Source of the DNA: Tabrizicola sp. TH137
GTDB taxonomy: Bacteria > Pseudomonadota > Alphaproteobacteria > Rhodobacterales > Rhodobacteraceae
Direction of reading: 5' to 3'
NCBI RefSeq assembly: GCF_002855575.1
Contig: NZ_PKRQ01000005.1
Coordinates: 62,001-126,000 of the forward strand
Length of the DNA stretch: 64,000 nucleotides
Shown here: positions 1-8,813 of the stretch, piece by piece
Numbering within the stretch: position 1 is the first letter of the stretch
Layout of the letters: every line of letters starts with the position of its first letter
The notes under the pieces: generated by a model
Told to the model about the DNA's origin: nothing
The model's database searches: none
The model's input: only the letters and a program-made list of their open reading frames with translations
Made by a program: the position numbers and the translations under genes

Positions 1-1
1 C

Positions 2-1819
2 GGCGAGACCGCGCGGATGGTGGACGGGGCTGCGGTGATCCGCTTTGGGGACCGCCATGTCGCGCTGGTGGCGGATCAGGCGCCGGTGCAGGTGACCGGG
101 CATGAGAGCCTGGACGCGCTTTGCGCGGAGTATGAGACGCATGGCTATTTCCACCGCGACAGCCGGGCGGAGGCAGCGCCGGTGCTGGCGCTGCGCTTCA
201 ATCTGGAGATGATGCGGAGCGGCGCCTATGCCGCCGCTGTGGCGGATGACGAGGCGCTGGCCATCGCGCAGGCGCGTGCGGCGCTGGCCCCACCTGCCCC
301 GGCTACGGCGCTGGACCCGGCCTGCGAGGCGATCCGCGACATCGTGGCCTGGAACACGGTCTGGGACGGGGCGAATGCCCGCCCCTATACCGCCGTGACG
401 CGCATCTGGAACCTGGGCGACTGGGCAGTCTGGCACAATGACCAGACCTATGCCGCGCTGCTGGCCGGGGTCTTCGACATGCAACTGGCGCGCGAGAACC
501 TGGCGGTGGCCCTGTCTCATGCCACGCCGCAGGGCAATTTCGCCTGCATCGCCACGTCGCGCGATACCTGGGTGGATCGCAGCCAGCCGCCGCTGGGCAG
601 CCTGATCGCCTGGACGCTGTATCAGCGCAGCGGCGAGCGGTCGGTGCTGGAGCAGGTCTTCGACACGATGGCGCGCAATCATCGCTGGTGGCGGCGGATG
701 CGCGATCCGGAAGGGACGGGGCTGGTCTCCTGCGGGACGTCGGATGTGGGCGAGGCGCTGTACAAGGGCACCGCCTTCGGGGCGCGGAACGAGACGGGGA
801 TGGACAATTCCGCGACGCATGACGAAGCCGTCTATGACCCCGAGACGCGGACCCTTTCGACCTGGGACCTTGGGCTGAACTGCGTGCTTGCACTGGATGC
901 CGAGATGCTGGCGCGCATGGCCGAGGTGCTGGGGCGGCGGGAGGAGGCGGCGGAATTCGCCGCCCTGGCCGAGCGGCACCGGGCGCTGATCCGCAGCGAA
1001 CTCTGGGATGACGGGCGGAAGATCTTTGCCAATCGCCAGCGGCGGGGCGGTTTCGTGCGGTCGGTGTCGCCGACGAGTTTCTACCCGTTGCTTTGCGGGG
1101 CGGCGGATGCGGCGCAGACCGCGCATCTGATGCGGCATCTGGCCGATCCGGCGACCTTTGCGGGCGACTGGGTGCTGCCTAATGCCACGCGGGACGATCC
1201 CGCCTTTGCCGAGAATGTCTATTGGCGCGGGCGCATCTGGCCGAATGTCAACTATCTGGTCTGGCTCGGGCTGCGCCGCGCCGGGCGGGCGGCGGAGGCG
1301 AAGGCGCTGGCCGACCGATCTGCCGCCCTGTTCCGCAAGAACTGGGAGGGGCGGCGCATCGCCGCCGAGAATTACAGCGCCGTCACCGGCGAGGCGATGG
1401 ATCAGGGGGATACCGATCCCTTCTACATCTGGGCGGCGCTGCTGCCTTTGATGGAGATGGGCGAGACGGCGGATTTCGATCCCTGGCGCGGGCTCGTCCT
1501 GCAACCGGGGGCGCAGCGGCGGATCGGGCCGATGGTTTCGCCCTGGGGGGCGATGACGGTCGCCTCTTCGGAACAGGGGCTGAGCGTGGCGCTGGACGGG
1601 CGCGAGCTTCTGTTGGTGGAGGGCGGCGGGATCGACAGCGTCATCCTGCGCGGCGATCACGTCTCGGCCCGCGCGGCCGCGCCCTGCCGGATCACCCTGC
1701 GGCGGGAGGCGCCGGTGCTGGCGCTGTGCGACGGCGCGGCGATTCGAGCGCAGGCCGTTGCGGGCGGACAGGCCTTTGACCTGACCGAGGGCCAAAGGCT
1801 TGACCTCTGGTTTCGTTGA
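2..1819 (+). CDS. GH63/MGH1-like glycoside hydrolase, 5'-truncated by the window edge
   Basis: The frame is open back to base 2 and reads sensibly through the first in-frame ATG at 17, so the true start lies upstream and this is the C-terminal ~600 residues. The centre looks like an (alpha/alpha)6 glycosidase of the GH63/mannosylglycerate-hydrolase-like group: a W..WHNDQ segment near residue 140, DTWVDRSQPPLGS near 185, and ENYSAVTGEAMDQGD near 450 followed by FYIWAALL. Such enzymes hydrolyse alpha-glucosides or glycosylglycerates in the cytoplasm. It lies 346 bases before the Pot-type importer genes on the same strand and may supply the same pathway. The exact substrate cannot be read from the sequence. 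Confidence 0.85.
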   Translation, partial: GETARMVDGAAVIRFGDRHVALVADQAPVQVTGHESLDALCAEYETHGYFHRDSRAEAAPVLALRFNLEMMRSGAYAAAVADDEALAIAQARAALAPPAPATALDPACEAIRDIVAWNTVWDGANARPYTAVTRIWNLGDWAVWHNDQTYAALLAGVFDMQLARENLAVALSHATPQGNFACIATSRDTWVDRSQPPLGSLIAWTLYQRSGERSVLEQVFDTMARNHRWWRRMRDPEGTGLVSCGTSDVGEALYKGTAFGARNETGMDNSATHDEAVYDPETRTLSTWDLGLNCVLALDAEMLARMAEVLGRREEAAEFAALAERHRALIRSELWDDGRKIFANRQRRGGFVRSVSPTSFYPLLCGAADAAQTAHLMRHLADPATFAGDWVLPNATRDDPAFAENVYWRGRIWPNVNYLVWLGLRRAGRAAEAKALADRSAALFRKNWEGRRIAAENYSAVTGEAMDQGDTDPFYIWAALLPLMEMGETADFDPWRGLVLQPGAQRRIGPMVSPWGAMTVASSEQGLSVALDGRELLLVEGGGIDSVILRGDHVSARAAAPCRITLRREAPVLALCDGAAIRAQAVAGGQAFDLTEGQRLDLWFR

Positions 1820-1855
1820 GTTTTTCTCCAGGAAAACAGTGCGGGAAAAAAGGAT

Positions 1856-1884
1856 TTGACAGGTCGGGACGGGAAAATAATAGT
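1856..1884 (+). promoter_or_regulatory. Probable sigma-70-type promoter of the Pot-type importer operon
   Basis: TTGACA at 1856-1861 is a perfect -35 box, followed after 17 bases by AATAGT at 1879-1884, a 4/6 match to the -10 consensus. Transcription would begin near 1891, leaving a leader of about 275 bases before the first gene at 2166. A perfect dyad overlaps the -10 box and predicted start. Confidence 0.6.
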
Positions 1885-1892
1885 ATGCATAC
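1883..1892. promoter_or_regulatory. Perfect GTATGCATAC dyad, probable GntR-type operator
   Basis: The ten bases GTATGCATAC are a perfect palindrome lying on the -10 box and predicted transcription start. Dyads of this GTAT..ATAC form are typical of GntR (FCD/FadR-like) repressor sites in Alphaproteobacteria. The position would let a bound repressor block RNA polymerase. No GntR gene is present in the window, so the regulator would be encoded elsewhere; this is inference from motif and position. Confidence 0.5.
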
Positions 1893-2165
1893 CAACAAAT
1901 TTGATCACCGGGGAAGGTGATCTGCGACAGGGAAACTGCGCCTTGGACCGACCGCGATGTGCGCGCGTCATCGTCAGGTCACGGGCTTTGCGCGACGAAG
2001 ATCGAAGGGCTTGGCCGGTTGCCGGGCGCGGATGGGCTGTGGCCCCTGCCGTGCGCGGACCGGACCGCAGGAAAAGCCTTTGCCCGGACCCTGGGCAGAG
2101 GCGCGGAATACCATCGCCGTCCGCAGGGATGGCCCATCACAAAACTCGTCCAACGGAGGTCTGAC
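1891..2165 (+). other. Untranslated leader of the importer operon with a 5' hairpin
   Basis: This 346-base gap (1820-2165) holds no convincing gene. After the predicted start comes a stem-loop, GATCACC (1903-1909) pairing with GGTGATC (1916-1922) around GGGGAA. The remainder is GC-rich without an obvious riboswitch. A good ribosome site (GGAGG near 2155) precedes the ATG at 2166. An in-frame extension from 1917 exists, but it would sit ahead of the Tat signal and is rejected. Confidence 0.4.
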
Positions 2166-3236
2166 ATGGCGAATTTCACAAGACGCGACACGATGCGGAT
2201 GCTGACGGCTGCGCTGGCCGCCGGTGCGGCGGGCAGCTTCCCGGCGCGGGCGCAGGGCGGCAAGATCACCGTCCTGAACTGGCAGGGCTATGGCACCGAC
2301 GAGGCCTGGGCGCTTGAGGCCTTCATGGCTGCGACGGGGATCGAGGTGGTGCATGACTATTTCTCGTCCGAGGCCGAGACGCTGACGAAGCTGCGCACCA
2401 ATCCGGGCGCCTATGACGTGGTGCTGCTGAATTCGGCCCGCGTCTCGACGGCGGCTTCGGAAGGGCTGATCGCACCTGCGGACCTGTCGAAGGTGCCGAA
2501 TGCGGCCAATATCTCGCCCGATCTGCTGGCCAATCCCAACTTCTCGATCGACGGGCAGGGCTATGCCGTGCCGTGGGTCTGGGGGATGACCTCCATCGCG
2601 GTGCGCGAAGGCATCGCCAAGCCGGCCTCCTACAAGGACCTGGCGAGCGAGGCCTATGCCGGGCGGTTCGCGATGAATGACGATGCGATGATCGCGGTGG
2701 CGCTGGGGGCGCTGACCACGGGGCAGGATCTGAACGACCCCGCCGATATGGAGGCGGTGAAAGAGGCGCTGAAGGCGCTGAAGCCCAATGTGAAGATGCT
2801 GTGGTCGTCCGAGGACCAGTGGAACAAGTCCTTCGCGGCGGGCGAGTTCGACGTGTCGATATTCTGGTCGGGCGGGTCTGTCCGGTCGCGGCGCAATGCC
2901 AATCTGCCGGTGGATTTCGTCGTCCCCGCCGAAGGGGCGGTGGTCTGGGTGGACGGGCTGGCGATGGCGGCGGGCGCGCCCAACCCGGATGGCGCGGCGG
3001 CCTTCATCAACTGGATGATCGACCCGGCCTTCTATGTGGAATGGGCGACGAAGGTCGGCGCGCCGGCTTCGGCCAATGCGCAGGCGCTGGCGGGGCTGCC
3101 GGCGGATGACCTTTCGGCGCAGGTTCACAAGGCGGAGTTCATGGTGTCGAAGAACGTCATGTCCGCCATGCCCGACGAACGGCGCGAGGCCTTCAACGCC
3201 GCCTGGCAAGAGGTGAAGGCCTTCTATGCCGAATGA
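2166..3236 (+). CDS. Polyamine-type ABC transporter substrate-binding protein (PotD/PotF-like)
   Basis: Periplasmic solute receptor of 356 residues. The N-terminus TRRDTMRMLTAALAAGAAG with cleavage near ARA is a twin-arginine-style export signal. The mature part begins ITVLNWQGY and continues with YDVVLLNSARV, the usual start of the spermidine/putrescine receptor family. ATG 2166 is chosen because GGAGG sits just upstream and the signal begins there. It heads a six-gene, tightly overlapping operon with two permeases and an ATPase. The family also carries other amines and small organic compounds, so polyamine specificity is not proven, and the glycosidase neighbours suggest a different ligand. 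Confidence 0.9.
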   Translation: MANFTRRDTMRMLTAALAAGAAGSFPARAQGGKITVLNWQGYGTDEAWALEAFMAATGIEVVHDYFSSEAETLTKLRTNPGAYDVVLLNSARVSTAASEGLIAPADLSKVPNAANISPDLLANPNFSIDGQGYAVPWVWGMTSIAVREGIAKPASYKDLASEAYAGRFAMNDDAMIAVALGALTTGQDLNDPADMEAVKEALKALKPNVKMLWSSEDQWNKSFAAGEFDVSIFWSGGSVRSRRNANLPVDFVVPAEGAVVWVDGLAMAAGAPNPDGAAAFINWMIDPAFYVEWATKVGAPASANAQALAGLPADDLSAQVHKAEFMVSKNVMSAMPDERREAFNAAWQEVKAFYAE

Positions 3237-3243
3237 GGCAGAC

Positions 3244-4125
3244 ATGGCATTGCGCGGGCCGGTCGGCCCGCGCAGATTGCCGGACTGGATGGCGACGACG
3301 GCCCTGCTGCTGCCCGCCTATGCCTGGCTGACGCTGGCGGTGTTCCTGCCGCTTCTGACGATGTTCGTCTTTTCCTTCCTGAACAAGACGCCGATGGGTC
3401 AGGCCCCGGTCGAGTTCACCCTGCGCCATTACCGGGCCTTCATCGACCAGCCCTATCTTCTGGGCGTGGCCTGGAACACGCTGATGATGGGGGTCTGGAC
3501 CACGCTGATCTGTGCCGTGCTGGGCTTTCTGGCGGCGCTGGCGCTGGTGCGGTGCAGTTTCGGCCGGTCGCGCGAGATGCTCTTGGTGCTGATCCTGCTG
3601 CCCTTCTGGACCAACGGCCTTGTCCGGGTGTTTTCCTGGACCATGGTGCTGCGCGAGAACGGGTTCCTTGACAGCCTGTGGCATCTGGTGGGCGACGGAT
3701 CGGTGGGCTTTCTCTATTCCCGGCCGGCGATCATCCTGGGCCTTGTGCATGGCTATCTGCCTTACATGATCCTGACCTGCTACATCGCGCTGGTGACCAT
3801 CGACGATGCGGTGATCGAGGCCGCGCAGAGCCTTGGCGCGCGGTGGTGGACGGTACTTGGCAGCATCCTGATCCCTCTGGCGCTGCCGGGGCTGATTTCG
3901 GGCGCCGTGCTGACTTTCGTGCCGGTGATCGGGTCCTTCATGGAGCCGCGCATCCTGGGCGGGCCGGTGGGCATGACGCTGGGCACGGTGATCGAGGACC
4001 AGTTCACACAGGCCTTCAACTGGCCCCTTGGCGCGTCGTTGTCCTTCACGCTGCTGGCGGTGGTGCTGGCGATCTTTGCCACCTTCTCGGGCGTCTTGCG
4101 GCGCGGAACGGCGGGGGCGTCATGA
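3244..4125 (+). CDS. Polyamine-type ABC transporter permease (PotB-like)
   Basis: Inner-membrane permease of about 293 residues, with six hydrophobic segments and the EAA-type loop (VIEAAQSLGARWWTVLGSI) that contacts the ATPase. It forms the channel with the next gene product. ATG 3244 has GAGG five bases upstream (3235-3238); an alternative ATG at 3226 overlaps the previous gene by 11 bases and would add six residues. The stop overlaps the next start as ATGA at 4122-4125, indicating translational coupling. Length and topology match PotB/PotH. Confidence 0.9.
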   Translation: MALRGPVGPRRLPDWMATTALLLPAYAWLTLAVFLPLLTMFVFSFLNKTPMGQAPVEFTLRHYRAFIDQPYLLGVAWNTLMMGVWTTLICAVLGFLAALALVRCSFGRSREMLLVLILLPFWTNGLVRVFSWTMVLRENGFLDSLWHLVGDGSVGFLYSRPAIILGLVHGYLPYMILTCYIALVTIDDAVIEAAQSLGARWWTVLGSILIPLALPGLISGAVLTFVPVIGSFMEPRILGGPVGMTLGTVIEDQFTQAFNWPLGASLSFTLLAVVLAIFATFSGVLRRGTAGAS

Positions 4126-4892
4126 CGCGGCTTGGTCTGGTCTTTCTGGGGATGGTGCTGCTGTTTCTTTACACGCCGATCCTCGTGCTGATGGCGATGG
4201 GGTTCAATGCCTCGCCGCTGTATGAGCTGCCCTTCGAATTCTCCACCCGCTGGTATTCCGACCTGATGGGGAATGAGAGCCTCCTGACGGCGGGGTTCAA
4301 TTCCATCGTGCTGGCGCTGATCACCTCGGTCCTGGCGACGGCCATCGGCACGCTGGCGGCCCTTGCCCTGTCGCGGCGACATTTCCGGGGGCGCAGCCTG
4401 CTGCAATTGCTGCTGCTGCCGCCCATCGCCATTCCGTGGCTGATCACGGGAACGGCGATGCTGATCTTCTTCTTCTGGACGGGGATCGGGCGCGGGATGC
4501 ATGCGCTGGTGATCGGGCATGTGGCGCTGGCGGTGCCCTATGTCGTGCTTGTGGTCGGCACCGGATTGCAGACGGTGCGGGCCGATCTGGAGGAGGCGGC
4601 GATGAGCCTTGGGTCCACCCCGATCCATGCCTTTTTCGCGATCACCCTGCCCCTGCTGTTTCCGTCGATCCTTGGCGCGGCGCTGTTCGCCTTTGCCGTG
4701 TCGCTGGATCAGTTCGTGGTGTCCTATTTCCTGTCCTCACCGGGCTATGTGACGCTGCCCGTGCAAATCTATTCCGCGATCCGCAAGGGCTTCACGCCCG
4801 AGATCAACGCGATCTCCACCCTGCTGTTGCTGGGGTCGATGACCGTAATCCTGATCTTCGCCCGTTTCGCCAGACCCGGAGCGCCCAAGTGA
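4122..4892 (+). CDS. Polyamine-type ABC transporter permease (PotC-like)
   Basis: Second membrane subunit, 256 residues, with the usual six transmembrane segments and the EAA loop (LEEAAMSLGSTPIHAFFAI) near residue 165. The start ATG overlaps the upstream stop, and its own TGA overlaps the GTG of the ATPase gene (GTGA at 4889-4892). The same frame stays open far upstream, but that part is out of phase with the real PotB-like gene and is not coding. Together with the neighbouring permease it builds the heterodimeric channel of the importer. Confidence 0.9.
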   Translation: MTRLGLVFLGMVLLFLYTPILVLMAMGFNASPLYELPFEFSTRWYSDLMGNESLLTAGFNSIVLALITSVLATAIGTLAALALSRRHFRGRSLLQLLLLPPIAIPWLITGTAMLIFFFWTGIGRGMHALVIGHVALAVPYVVLVVGTGLQTVRADLEEAAMSLGSTPIHAFFAITLPLLFPSILGAALFAFAVSLDQFVVSYFLSSPGYVTLPVQIYSAIRKGFTPEINAISTLLLLGSMTVILIFARFARPGAPK

Positions 4893-4910
4893 ATGCCCAA
4901 GTGAATGCCC
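4887..4910 (+). repeat. 12-bp perfect tandem duplication at the permease/ATPase junction
   Basis: AAGTGAATGCCC occurs twice in direct succession (4887-4898 and 4899-4910). It duplicates the GTGA stop/start overlap, giving the ATPase gene two in-frame GTG starts 12 bases apart and adding four codons at its N-terminus. Confidence 0.9.
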
Positions 4911-5968
4911 CAGCGACTGCCCCTGTGACCCATGTCGCCATCCAGTCCGTCGCCAAGCGCTTTGGCACGGTCCCTGTCCTGAGCGACATCACCACCAGCT
5001 TTGCGCCGGGCAGTTTCACCAGCCTGCTCGGGCCGTCGGGATCAGGGAAGACGACGCTCCTGCGGATTGTTGCGGGCTTTGTCACGCCGGATGAGGGGCG
5101 CGTGACCATTGGCGCGCGGGACGTGACGGACGTCCCCGTCTGGGGGCGCAATATCGGGATGATGTTCCAGTCCTATGCCCTGTTCCCGCATATGTCGGTG
5201 GCGCGCAATGTGGCCTTCGGCCTGGAACGGCGGGGAATCCGGGGGGCAGAGGCCGCCCGCGCCGTGGGTCAGGCGCTGGAGATGGTGCGCCTGACGGGGT
5301 TCGGCGACCGGATGCCGAAACAGCTTTCGGGCGGGCAGCAGCAGCGGGTGGCGCTGGCGCGGGCGCTGGTCATCAAGCCGTCGGTGCTGCTGCTGGATGA
5401 ACCGCTGTCGGCGCTGGACCGGCGCCTGCGGCAGGAGATGCAGGTGGAACTGCTGCGCATCCAGCGCGAGACGGGCCTGACCACGATCTTTGTCACCCAT
5501 GACCAGGAAGAGGCGCTGACCCTGTCGGACCGCATCGCCATTCTGGACAAGGGCCGCATCGTGCAGGCGGGCCGCCCGGCGGATATCTATGAACGCCCCG
5601 AAACCCGTTTCGCGGCCGAATTCCTGGGCGATTCCAACTTCCTGAGCGGAACCGTGTCGCAAGGCGCGGTGCGGCTTGGCGATGGGACGGTGGTGCAGAC
5701 GGCGCATCCCCTGCCCGCCGAGGGCAGCCCGGTGACCCTTGCCATCCGGCCCGAGAAGATGGCCGTGACGGAAAGCGCGGCCAACCTGCTTACGGCGCGG
5801 ATCGTGACGGTGATCTATGCCGGACCGGTGCTGTCCTATCTGCTGGAAACCCGCGACGGCACGAAGCTGAAGCTGTTCCTGGCGAACCGCGACGGGACGG
5901 TGCTGCCCGAGGGCGAGACGATCAGCCTTGGCTGGTCGCCCGACCATGCCATCCCGGTGGCCGACTGA
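4889..5968 (+). CDS. Polyamine-type ABC transporter ATP-binding protein (PotA-like)
   Basis: Cytoplasmic ATPase of 359 residues that energises the importer. Walker A is GPSGSGKTT (K54 from GTG 4889), the Q-loop is MMFQSYALFPHM, the signature LSGGQQQRVALARAL, Walker B LLLDEPLSALD and the H-loop THDQEEA. A C-terminal TOBE domain follows residue ~240. The start is GTG 4889, coupled to the upstream stop, or the duplicated GTG at 4901. The stop overlaps the next gene (TGATG). Family assignment is firm; substrate is not. Confidence 0.92.
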   Translation: MNAQVNAPATAPVTHVAIQSVAKRFGTVPVLSDITTSFAPGSFTSLLGPSGSGKTTLLRIVAGFVTPDEGRVTIGARDVTDVPVWGRNIGMMFQSYALFPHMSVARNVAFGLERRGIRGAEAARAVGQALEMVRLTGFGDRMPKQLSGGQQQRVALARALVIKPSVLLLDEPLSALDRRLRQEMQVELLRIQRETGLTTIFVTHDQEEALTLSDRIAILDKGRIVQAGRPADIYERPETRFAAEFLGDSNFLSGTVSQGAVRLGDGTVVQTAHPLPAEGSPVTLAIRPEKMAVTESAANLLTARIVTVIYAGPVLSYLLETRDGTKLKLFLANRDGTVLPEGETISLGWSPDHAIPVAD

Positions 5969-6534
5969 TGCAGGTTCTGTCCCATCGGACCCTGCATCTG
6001 GTCATCGACATGCAGCGGCTTTTCGCCGAGGATCACGGCTGGCAGGTGCCCTCCATCGCCGCGATCCTGCCCAATGTCCGCAGGCTCTGCGCGGCCCATC
6101 CCGAAGCGGCGATCTATTCGCGCTTTCTGACACCGCCCGTGCCCGAAGCCGCCAAGGGCCAGTGGCGCAGTCTTTACCGCGCCTATCCGCAGGTGACCGG
6201 GCTGGAACGCGGCATCCTGGACCTTGTGCCGGAGTTGCAGGCGCTGGCCGCGCATGGGCGCATCCTCGACAAGACGACCTATTCGGTCTTTCCGGCGCTG
6301 AAGCTGCCGCCGGGCACGGATACGGTGATCTTTTCGGGGGCGGAAACCGATGCCTGCGTCCTGGCCAGCCTTCTGGGCGCGGTGGACAAGGGGCTGCGCG
6401 TGATCCTGGCGCGGGATGCCGTCACCAGTTCCGACATGGCCGCGCACGAGGCGACGCTGGACATGATCGCCCGCCGCCTGCCCTGTCAGGTGGAACTGGC
6501 CGCGACGGATGACATCCTGCGGGCCTGGGCATGA
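5968..6534 (+). CDS. Isochorismatase-family cysteine hydrolase
   Basis: A 188-residue cytoplasmic hydrolase of the isochorismatase/nicotinamidase superfamily. The catalytic triad is visible: Asp in VIDMQ near residue 14, Lys in LDKTTYS near 100, and Cys in AETDACV near 129. Members cleave amides or isochorismate. Because it lies inside a transporter-glycosidase operon (TGATG and ATGA overlaps at both ends), an amidase acting on the imported compound is the likeliest role, but this is inference. No iron-siderophore genes that would suggest true isochorismatase are nearby. Confidence 0.85.
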   Translation: MQVLSHRTLHLVIDMQRLFAEDHGWQVPSIAAILPNVRRLCAAHPEAAIYSRFLTPPVPEAAKGQWRSLYRAYPQVTGLERGILDLVPELQALAAHGRILDKTTYSVFPALKLPPGTDTVIFSGAETDACVLASLLGAVDKGLRVILARDAVTSSDMAAHEATLDMIARRLPCQVELAATDDILRAWA

Positions 6535-8783
6535 CCTTGCCGCCCCTGACCCGCGACGAGAAGGTGGCCTTCCTGAACGGGCAGGGCCTGTGGCGCAGCC
6601 GTGCCGTCGCGGGAATCCCCGCGCTGGTGATGACGGACGGGACGCATGGGCTGCGCTATTCCACCTCGCAGATCGACGATGCGGCGCAGGGCCTTGCGGC
6701 CTTTCTTGCTGTGGCGCGGGGCGACACGGGAATGTTCGGCGACACCGCCCCGGCGACCTGCTTTCCCAATGCCTGCCTTTCGGCCTGTTCCTGGGATCTG
6801 GACCTGGCCTATCGCCTGGGCGCGGCGCTGGGGATCGAGGCGCGGGCGCTGGGGGTCAACATCCTGCTTGGCCCCGGCATCAACATCCGGCGCACGCCGC
6901 TGGCCGGGCGCGCCTTCGAGTATTTCAGCGAGGACCCGGTGCTGAGCGGCGATCTGGCGGCGGCGATGATCCGCGGCCTTCAGGATCAGGGCGTGGGCGC
7001 CAGCCTGAAGCATTTCGCCTGCAACAATTCCGAAATCGCCCGGACGACCACAAGTTCCGATGTGGACCTGCGCGCCTTGCGGGAAATCTATCTGGCGGGG
7101 TTCGAGCGGGCCATCGCCAAGGCCGACCCCTGGACGGTGATGGCCGCCTATAATCCCCTGAACGGGGTGGCCTGCGCCGAGAATGGATGGCTGCTGACCA
7201 CGGTGCTGCGCGAGGACTGGGGCTATCGCGGGCTGGTGCTGTCGGACTGGCACGCGATCCGGGATCGCCCGGCCTCGCTGCTGGCGGGGACGGATCTGGA
7301 CATGCCGGAAAGCGCCCCGCGCCGGGCGGCGCTGAGTGCGGCGGTGGCGGAGGGGCGGGTGCCGGAGGCCGCGCTTGACGCGGCCTGCGCGCGGATGGCG
7401 CGGCTGGTCGAACGGGCGCAGGCGGCGCCGCCCGCGCCGCCGAACGATCTGGCGGCACATCACGACCTGGCCCGGCAGATCGCCGCGCAGTCCATCGTCC
7501 TGCTGGCAAATGACGGGACGCTGCCTCTGGCGCCCTGCCGCCTTCTGGTGATCGGGGAAGGTGCCATCCATCCGGTGATCCAGGGGGCCGGGTCGGCGAC
7601 CACGCGGCCGACGCAGGTGGATCAGCCGCTGGAGGCGTTGCAGCGGCACTACCACTGCACCCATCTGCCCTTCGGCACGGCGGGCGAGATGCTGGAGGCG
7701 GCGGCCGGTCAGGACGCCGTCCTCGTCTTTGCAAGCCATCAAGGGAGCCGCGAAGGCGAAGGGGCGGACCGCGACACGCTGGCCCTTGCCCCCGGCCAGT
7801 CGGAGGTGATCACCGCCCTTGCCCGGGCGGGGCATCGGGTCATCGTCACCCTGACCTGCCCCGATGCGGTGGACCTGCCCTGGGCAGAGGAGGTTTCGGC
7901 CATCCTGTGCTGTTTCTATCCCGGTCAGGGCGGGGGCGCGGCACTGCGCGACATCCTGTCGGGCGCGGTGAACCCGTCGGGCAAGCTGACCACGACCTTC
8001 CCGCTGCGGATGGGAGATATTCCGGGTTTCCTGTCCTATCCCGGCGAGAACGGCCATCATTCCTATGGCGAAGGGGTGTTCGTGGGCTATCGCGGCTATG
8101 ACCAGCGCGAGATGCCGGTGCGCTATCCCTTTGGTCACGGGCTGAGCTATACGACCTTCCGCTATGAGGCGCTGCGCTTGTCCGGCGCGGCCATCGCGCG
8201 GGGGGGCGGGATCACGGCGGAGGTGACGCTGACGAATAGCGGGGCGCGCCGGGGGAAGGAGATCGTGCAACTCTACATCCGGCCCCTCGATCCGGCGCTG
8301 CGCCGCCCGCCGCGCGAGTTGAAGGCCTTTGCCAAGGTCGATCTTCAACCCGGGGAAAGCACCACCCTGACCTTCCCCCTGACCGACCGCGATTTCTGCC
8401 ATTTCGACCCGGCCGAGGGGCGCTTTGTGCTGCGGGCGAAGGGCTTTGTGATCGAGGCCGCCGCCTCGTCCCGCGACATCCGCCTTTCCGAACGGATCGA
8501 CTGCGTGGCAGAGCCCGCCGCAGCCCCGCCGCTGCGAACCGGGACGCCTGCCGATGTCCTGCTGGCGCATCCGCCTTCGGCCCGGATCGTGGCCGAGGCC
8601 CTGACGCGCTGTCTGCCCCTGTCGGAGCCCGAGGCGGATGCGCTGGTGGGGCGCTGCCGGGGGTCCTTCCTCGGGCTTTACGACACGCTGACCTGGTATG
8701 TCGGCCCCGAGCTTTCCGAAGCGGCCTTTCAGGCGGAACTGGATCGGGGACGAGACCTTCTGGACCTTGCGCGCAATCCGTGA
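6531..8783 (+). CDS. Glycoside hydrolase family 3 protein (beta-glucosidase-like)
   Basis: A 750-residue GH3 enzyme that would hydrolyse beta-glycosides. The N-terminal barrel contains TDGTHGLR, SLKHFACNN and the nucleophile region VLSDWHA (Asp). The second domain carries GSREGEGADR and the C-terminal fibronectin III-like domain begins near HGLSYTTF. There is no signal peptide, so it should be cytoplasmic and act after import. The start overlaps the amidase stop (ATGA at 6531-6534). A stretch of roughly 80 residues after the fibronectin-like domain has no obvious family match. Substrate unknown. Confidence 0.9.
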   Translation: MTLPPLTRDEKVAFLNGQGLWRSRAVAGIPALVMTDGTHGLRYSTSQIDDAAQGLAAFLAVARGDTGMFGDTAPATCFPNACLSACSWDLDLAYRLGAALGIEARALGVNILLGPGINIRRTPLAGRAFEYFSEDPVLSGDLAAAMIRGLQDQGVGASLKHFACNNSEIARTTTSSDVDLRALREIYLAGFERAIAKADPWTVMAAYNPLNGVACAENGWLLTTVLREDWGYRGLVLSDWHAIRDRPASLLAGTDLDMPESAPRRAALSAAVAEGRVPEAALDAACARMARLVERAQAAPPAPPNDLAAHHDLARQIAAQSIVLLANDGTLPLAPCRLLVIGEGAIHPVIQGAGSATTRPTQVDQPLEALQRHYHCTHLPFGTAGEMLEAAAGQDAVLVFASHQGSREGEGADRDTLALAPGQSEVITALARAGHRVIVTLTCPDAVDLPWAEEVSAILCCFYPGQGGGAALRDILSGAVNPSGKLTTTFPLRMGDIPGFLSYPGENGHHSYGEGVFVGYRGYDQREMPVRYPFGHGLSYTTFRYEALRLSGAAIARGGGITAEVTLTNSGARRGKEIVQLYIRPLDPALRRPPRELKAFAKVDLQPGESTTLTFPLTDRDFCHFDPAEGRFVLRAKGFVIEAAASSRDIRLSERIDCVAEPAAAPPLRTGTPADVLLAHPPSARIVAEALTRCLPLSEPEADALVGRCRGSFLGLYDTLTWYVGPELSEAAFQAELDRGRDLLDLARNP

Positions 8784-8813
8784 CAGGTATCCGAAAACAC
8801 CCGGAGTTGAGGA

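Noticed and set aside
1917-2165. N-terminal extension of the Pot-type binding protein by 83 residues
   Set aside because: The extension would precede the Tat signal peptide, and a good ribosome site sits directly before the ATG at 2166.
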